Positions 60,188 to 64,000 of a stretch of 64,000 bases of DNA are shown here, piece after piece. Numbering within the stretch: position 1 is the first letter of the stretch; each line of letters starts with the position of its first letter. The DNA comes from an uncultured Psychroserpens sp. (GTDB lineage: Bacteria > Bacteroidota > Bacteroidia > Flavobacteriales > Flavobacteriaceae). The stretch spans positions 310,001 through 374,000 of the forward strand of contig CANKZZ010000002.1 of assembly GCA_947488655.1 (NCBI GenBank), given 5' to 3'. Under the pieces are notes generated by a model, which was not told the DNA's origin, did not search any database, and was given only the letters and a program-made list of their open reading frames with translations. Made by a program: the position numbers and the translations under genes.

Positions 60188-61070
60188 CCCAGTATTATTA
60201 GAAGAAACCGTTAAGGGTTTAAATATAAAGCCTGATGGTGTTTATGTAGATGTAACCTTTGGAGGTGGTGGTCATAGTAAAGAGATACTAAAACATCTAG
60301 GGCCAAATGGTAAGTTATATGCATTTGATCAGGATAAAGACGCTCTTTTAAATAAAATTAACGATGATCGTTTTACATTAATAAATGAAAACTTTAGATA
60401 TATAAAGCGGTTTTTAAGATTTCATGGTGCTAAACAGGTTGATGGAGTTTTGGCAGATTTTGGTGTTTCATCACATCAATTTGACGTTGCAGCAAGAGGG
60501 TTTTCTACTCGTTTTGAAGCAGATTTAGATATGAGAATGAATCAAGATGATAAGCTTTCTGCTTTTCATGTGATTAACGATTATGATGAAGAACAAATTA
60601 AACAGGTGCTTTTTCAATATGGAGAGTTGAGACAGGCGCCAGCAATGGCAAATGCTATTGTTTCATCACGTAAGGATGAAGAAATTAAAACGAGTCAACA
60701 ATTAAAAGCAACTCTCAAAAAATTTCTAAATCATAAAAAAGAAAATAAAGTGTTAGCTCAAATTTATCAAGCTATTCGTATCGAGGTAAATCAAGAAATT
60801 GAAGCTTTAAAAGAGTTTTTGCAGCAAACACCAGATGTTTTGGTAAAAGGAGGACGGTTAAGTTTAATTTCTTACCACTCTTTAGAAGATAGATTGGTTA
60901 AGCGTTTTATTAGAAACGGTTTGTTTGAGGGAGAGCCAGAAAGAGATGTTTTTGGAAACTTTGAAGTGCCTCTTAAAAAGGTTGGAGGTTTAATTGTTCC
61001 AACTTCCGAAGAAATAAAAATTAATAATAGAGCAAGAAGCGCAAAGCTTCGTATCGCTCAAAAAATATAA
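60174..61070 (+). CDS. rsmH: 16S rRNA m4C1402 methyltransferase
   Basis: RsmH (MraW) methylates N4 of C1402 in 16S rRNA using SAM. The 298-residue protein has HNPVLLEETVKGL at the start, the SAM motif VDVTFGGGGHSKEIL, FDQDKDAL, DGVLADFGVSSHQFD, DLDMRMNQ and SYHSLEDRLVKRF. These are the full set of family signatures. Its start lies within mraZ, so translation is coupled. Confidence 0.97.
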   Translation: MDYHNPVLLEETVKGLNIKPDGVYVDVTFGGGGHSKEILKHLGPNGKLYAFDQDKDALLNKINDDRFTLINENFRYIKRFLRFHGAKQVDGVLADFGVSSHQFDVAARGFSTRFEADLDMRMNQDDKLSAFHVINDYDEEQIKQVLFQYGELRQAPAMANAIVSSRKDEEIKTSQQLKATLKKFLNHKKENKVLAQIYQAIRIEVNQEIEALKEFLQQTPDVLVKGGRLSLISYHSLEDRLVKRFIRNGLFEGEPERDVFGNFEVPLKKVGGLIVPTSEEIKINNRARSAKLRIAQKI

Positions 61071-61124
61071 GATAAACTATTGTTTCCTCTTTTATTGTGA
61101 GGATGGAGCGTAGTAGCAGTTGAG

Positions 61125-61442
61125 ATGAAAAAAAATATTTACAGCATATTAAGAGGTAAATTTTTGGTGAGTGATGATTCTTTTAAAAACTGGAGAATTA
61201 TAATTTTCATTTCGGTATTAGCAATAATAATGATTGCGAGTTCTCATAGTGCAGATCAAAAGGTCTATGAGATTGCAAGATTAAAAAATGAAGCAAAAGA
61301 GCTTCGGTCTGCTTTTGTAGATGGACGTTCAAAATTGATGAGGCTTAAAATGGAATCATCAATAATAAAAAAAGTATCAGAAAAAGGAATTAAAATATCA
61401 GAGATTCCGCCTCAAAAAATAAAAGTTAAATCACAGAATTGA
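61125..61442 (+). CDS. ftsL: FtsL-like cell division protein
   Basis: FtsL is a small bitopic protein of the divisome that works with FtsB and FtsQ to activate septal wall synthesis. The 105-residue protein has a short cytosolic N-terminus, one helix (IIIFISVLAIIMIASS, residues 26-41) and a periplasmic coiled coil (YEIARLKNEAKELRSAFVDGRSKLMRLKMES). Sequence similarity to proteobacterial FtsL is low, but position between rsmH and ftsI and topology agree. Confidence 0.88.
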   Translation: MKKNIYSILRGKFLVSDDSFKNWRIIIFISVLAIIMIASSHSADQKVYEIARLKNEAKELRSAFVDGRSKLMRLKMESSIIKKVSEKGIKISEIPPQKIKVKSQN

Positions 61443-61446
61443 TAAA

Positions 61447-63450
61447 GTGGCAACAACCGAAACTAACATATTAAACAGATTGTATTTCGTAGCTGGCAGT
61501 ATGTTTGTCTTTGCGCTTGCTGTGGTTTTTAAGTTGTGCACTATTCAGTTTGTTCAAGGCGATGCTTATAGAGAGTTGGCAGAAGAGCGTACCATACAAG
61601 ATATGGATATACCTGCAAATAGAGGTAATGTGTACTCTGCCGATGGAAGTTTGCTGGCGACTTCAATTCCTAAATATGATATAAGAATAGATGCCATCCA
61701 ACCTAAGCAAGAACTATTTAATGAGCTCGTTAAACCTCTTGCAGATTCGCTTTCTAAATTTTCGGGTAAGTCTTCAAGCTATCACCTTGGCAGAATTAAA
61801 AAAGCGCGAAAAAATAAAAATAGATATTTTCTTTTAGCTCGAGATATTAGTTATTCAGATTATATCAGGATTCGCAATTTCCCAATGTTAAATCTAGGTG
61901 CAATTAAAGGTGGTTTAATTGTAACGCAAGAAGAAAAACGTGATCATCCAATGGGAGGCATTGCAGAGCGTACCATTGGTTATGAGAAAATTGATGACGA
62001 CGGAAATGTAACCAGACCAGGTATTGATGGCTACTTTGGTAAAAAATATCTAAGAGGCACAAACGGTAAGCGACTCATGCAAAAAATAGGAAACCGTAAA
62101 TGGAAACCTATTGTAGATTACGATCAGGTAGAGCCACAAGATGGTTATGATATTTATACCACTATAGATGTAAATATTCAAGATATAGCGCATCATTCGC
62201 TTTTAGGTCAATTAGAGAAATATCAGGCAGATCATGGTTGTGCAGTCGTTATGGATGTAGAAACTGGTGAGATTAAAGCTATTTCAAACTTAGGAAAAAA
62301 TAAAGATGGTAAATATTATGAGCGTCTTAATTATGCAGTTGGAGAGAGTCATGAGCCTGGCTCAACTTTTAAAGTAATGGCCTTAATGGCAGCTTTAGAA
62401 GATAAAGTAATTGATACCTCTACAGTTGTTGATACTAAAATGGGCAGCAAGCGATTTTATGGAAGATCTGTAACAGATTCTCGAGGATACGGAAAAATTT
62501 CTGTAGCACGTGCTTTAGAAGTGTCTTCTAATATTGGGTTAGCTACAATTATTGATGAAGCCTATTCTAAACAGCCTCAAAAATTTATTAATCGCCTTAA
62601 AAGTTGGAAACTACATGATACATTAGGATTGTCAATTATTGGAGAAGGTATTCCAGATATTCCTGAGCCAGGAAAAACTAATTGGAGTCGTAATGCACTA
62701 CCATCAATGGCTTATGGGTATAATTTACGTATGACACCATTGCAAACATTAGCGTTTTACAATGCTATTGCTAACGATGGCGAACTCATAAGACCGCGTT
62801 TTATTAATGCAGTAAAAGAGTTTGATCGTGAGATTGAAACTTTTGAAAAAGAGGTGATTAATCAAAAAATATGCTCAGATAAAACACTAGGCGAAATTAG
62901 AGAAATTTTAAAAAACGTAGTAGTTAGAGGTACGGGAAGTAGAATGTACTCTGAAAATTTCTCAATGGCAGGAAAAACAGGAACTGCAAGATTAGACTAT
63001 TCTAATTATGAAGAGTGGAAAAAAGACAGAAAGTATGTGTCGTCTTTTGCAGGATATTTTCCAGCAGATAATCCTAAATATTCTTGTATAGTAGTCATTC
63101 ATGAGCCTAGTACCAAAGTTGGATTTTATGGAGCAGATGTTTCTGGTCCAGTGTTTAAAAGAATTGCTCAAAAAATATATACAGAAACACCATTAATTGA
63201 TCAGGTAGAATCATTAGAAGTTGTCAATAAAAAAGTTAATGAAGACTTCGAGTCCTATTATAAAACAGCACAACTCCATAAAACGATAATGCCAAATGTG
63301 GTTGGGCTTCCTGCAATGGATGCGTTAGCATTGTTAGAAAACATGGGACTTAAAGTTAAAATGCAAGGGGCAGGCGTAGTCAAATCTCAATCTGTAGATA
63401 AAGGAATTAAAGTAAAACCAAATCAAGTAATTGTTTTAGGAACATCGTGA
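61447..63450 (+). CDS. ftsI: Peptidoglycan transpeptidase FtsI (PBP3) with PASTA domain
   Basis: FtsI is the septal D,D-transpeptidase. The 667-residue protein starts with a GTG codon (ATTETNILNRLYF), 4 bases after the ftsL stop; no ATG lies near enough to be better. An N-terminal helix is followed by the PBP dimerisation domain (IPANRGNVYSADGSLLATS). The transpeptidase motifs are SxxK in EPGSTFKVMAL, SxN in VSSNIGLATI and KTGTA in MAGKTGTARL. A C-terminal PASTA domain (MPNVVGLPAMDALALLENMGLKVK) is unusual for proteobacterial FtsI but common in Bacteroidota. The murE GTG start overlaps its stop. Confidence 0.95.
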   Translation: MATTETNILNRLYFVAGSMFVFALAVVFKLCTIQFVQGDAYRELAEERTIQDMDIPANRGNVYSADGSLLATSIPKYDIRIDAIQPKQELFNELVKPLADSLSKFSGKSSSYHLGRIKKARKNKNRYFLLARDISYSDYIRIRNFPMLNLGAIKGGLIVTQEEKRDHPMGGIAERTIGYEKIDDDGNVTRPGIDGYFGKKYLRGTNGKRLMQKIGNRKWKPIVDYDQVEPQDGYDIYTTIDVNIQDIAHHSLLGQLEKYQADHGCAVVMDVETGEIKAISNLGKNKDGKYYERLNYAVGESHEPGSTFKVMALMAALEDKVIDTSTVVDTKMGSKRFYGRSVTDSRGYGKISVARALEVSSNIGLATIIDEAYSKQPQKFINRLKSWKLHDTLGLSIIGEGIPDIPEPGKTNWSRNALPSMAYGYNLRMTPLQTLAFYNAIANDGELIRPRFINAVKEFDREIETFEKEVINQKICSDKTLGEIREILKNVVVRGTGSRMYSENFSMAGKTGTARLDYSNYEEWKKDRKYVSSFAGYFPADNPKYSCIVVIHEPSTKVGFYGADVSGPVFKRIAQKIYTETPLIDQVESLEVVNKKVNEDFESYYKTAQLHKTIMPNVVGLPAMDALALLENMGLKVKMQGAGVVKSQSVDKGIKVKPNQVIVLGTS

Positions 63451-64000
63451 TACATCTTAAAGACATATTATACAAGGTTACTATTAATGCAGTCGTAGGA
63501 AGTACGAGTGTAGAAATTAATGCGTTACATTTTGATTCTCGTAAAGTGGCTAATAACGATGTTTTTATTGCTATAAAAGGGTCAAATGTAGATGGTCATC
63601 AATATATAGATGCTGTTATAAAACAAGGAGCTAAAGCTATAGTTTGTGAGATCTTGCCAAGCAATTTAATTGATGGTGTTACATATATAGAGGTAGAAGA
63701 TACCAATGCAGCTTTAGCGTATATGTCTTCAAATTTCTTCGGAAATCCTTCGGAAAACTTGCGCTTGGTTGGAGTAACTGGTACAAACGGTAAGACAACT
63801 ATTGCAACACTTTTATACCAATTATTTAAAAATGCTGGTTATAAAGTGGGTCTATTGTCTACAGTTAAAATAATGGTAGATAATACCGAATATAAGGCTA
63901 CACATACTACACCAGATTCGTTAACTATTAATCAGTATTTAAAGTTAATGAATGATGCAGGTGTAGAATTTTGCTTTATGGAAGTTAGTTCTCATGGCAT
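63447..64000 (+). CDS. murE: UDP-MurNAc-tripeptide synthetase MurE, 5' part
   Basis: MurE adds the third amino acid (diaminopimelate or lysine) to the peptidoglycan precursor. The frame starts at a GTG at 63447 (IHLKDILYKV), which overlaps the ftsI stop as GTGA, and is open to the right edge with about 184 codons. It shows LHFDSRKVANNDVFIAIKG, the ATP loop GVTGTNGKTTIATLL and THTTPDSLTINQYL, then FMEVSSHG at the end. The C-terminal ligase domain is outside the window, so its third-residue specificity cannot be read. Confidence 0.94.
   Translation, partial: MIHLKDILYKVTINAVVGSTSVEINALHFDSRKVANNDVFIAIKGSNVDGHQYIDAVIKQGAKAIVCEILPSNLIDGVTYIEVEDTNAALAYMSSNFFGNPSENLRLVGVTGTNGKTTIATLLYQLFKNAGYKVGLLSTVKIMVDNTEYKATHTTPDSLTINQYLKLMNDAGVEFCFMEVSSHG

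Noticed and set aside
1-64000. CRISPR arrays, prophage structural genes and IS transposases
   Set aside because: No regularly spaced repeat arrays, capsid or tail signatures, or DDE transposase motifs were seen on either strand.

Overview
The window is AT-rich chromosome from a member of the Bacteroidota, most likely a marine-type Flavobacteriaceae. The evidence is the gene content (mevalonate-pathway HMG-CoA reductase beside a GHMP kinase, POT peptide transporter, DUF3347/HMBD metal proteins, ComEC without a lactamase domain), -7 boxes of the TAnnTTTG type, and few Shine-Dalgarno sequences. Species cannot be assigned from sequence reading alone.

Layout. (1) 1-4702: host chromosome on the minus strand, with ilvD-ilvB (branched-chain amino acid synthesis; ilvB runs off the left edge) and a DUF3095 cyclase-like gene. 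(2) 4704-33775: a 29-kb integrative genomic island in the 3' end of a tRNA-Phe gene. It is bounded by 17-bp direct repeats. The left end carries a tyrosine recombinase with its own arm-site-like repeats, an RteC-like protein, an excisionase-like HTH protein and a small replication-type module (winged-helix protein, DnaC-like ATPase). The rest is metal-resistance cargo. A Zn/Cd/Co block has a CzcA-CzcC fusion, CzcB, a Fur-family regulator, a DUF3703 protein and a CadA/ZntA ATPase. A Cu/Ag block has CusA, an outer-membrane factor, a multicopper oxidase fused to a CopB-like barrel, DUF3347, a haem-binding protein, an NTF2-like lipoprotein, CopA, DUF305, a CusB-DUF3347 fusion and an HMA lipoprotein. 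I see no relaxase, coupling protein or conjugation genes. (3) 33761-33836: intact tRNA-Phe(GAA). (4) 34028-41895: plus-strand envelope genes (coaX, outer-membrane protein, TPR protein, lptC, CNNM/CorC protein, PpiD). (5) 41946-44192: minus-strand GHMP kinase and HMG-CoA reductase. (6) 44361-48848: DPP IV peptidase, POT transporter and thioredoxin-like protein. (7) 48861-53673: minus-strand comEC, NlpC/P60, lpxB, a small membrane protein and surE. (8) 53887-57181: prc and an OppC-like permease. (9) 57178-59422: minus-strand sulfotransferase, engB and alpha/beta hydrolase. (10) 59642-64000: start of the dcw cell-wall cluster (mraZ, rsmH, ftsL, ftsI, murE), with three MraZ-type boxes over its promoter.

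How the island works, by inference. Each RND pump block is preceded by a small secreted Cys/His protein. The Zn/Cd block couples cytosolic export (CadA) to trans-envelope export (CzcBA-C). The Cu block couples CopA to periplasmic oxidation (MCO), periplasmic binding proteins (DUF3347, HMA, DUF305) and CusCBA export. The only recognisable metal regulator in the island is the Fur-family protein. The most unusual features are three fusions (CzcA-CzcC with an internal signal peptide, MCO-CopB, CusB-DUF3347), a Flavobacteria-type palindromic repeat read in frame inside cusA, and an element end that supplies a substitute terminator to the tRNA gene it disrupts.
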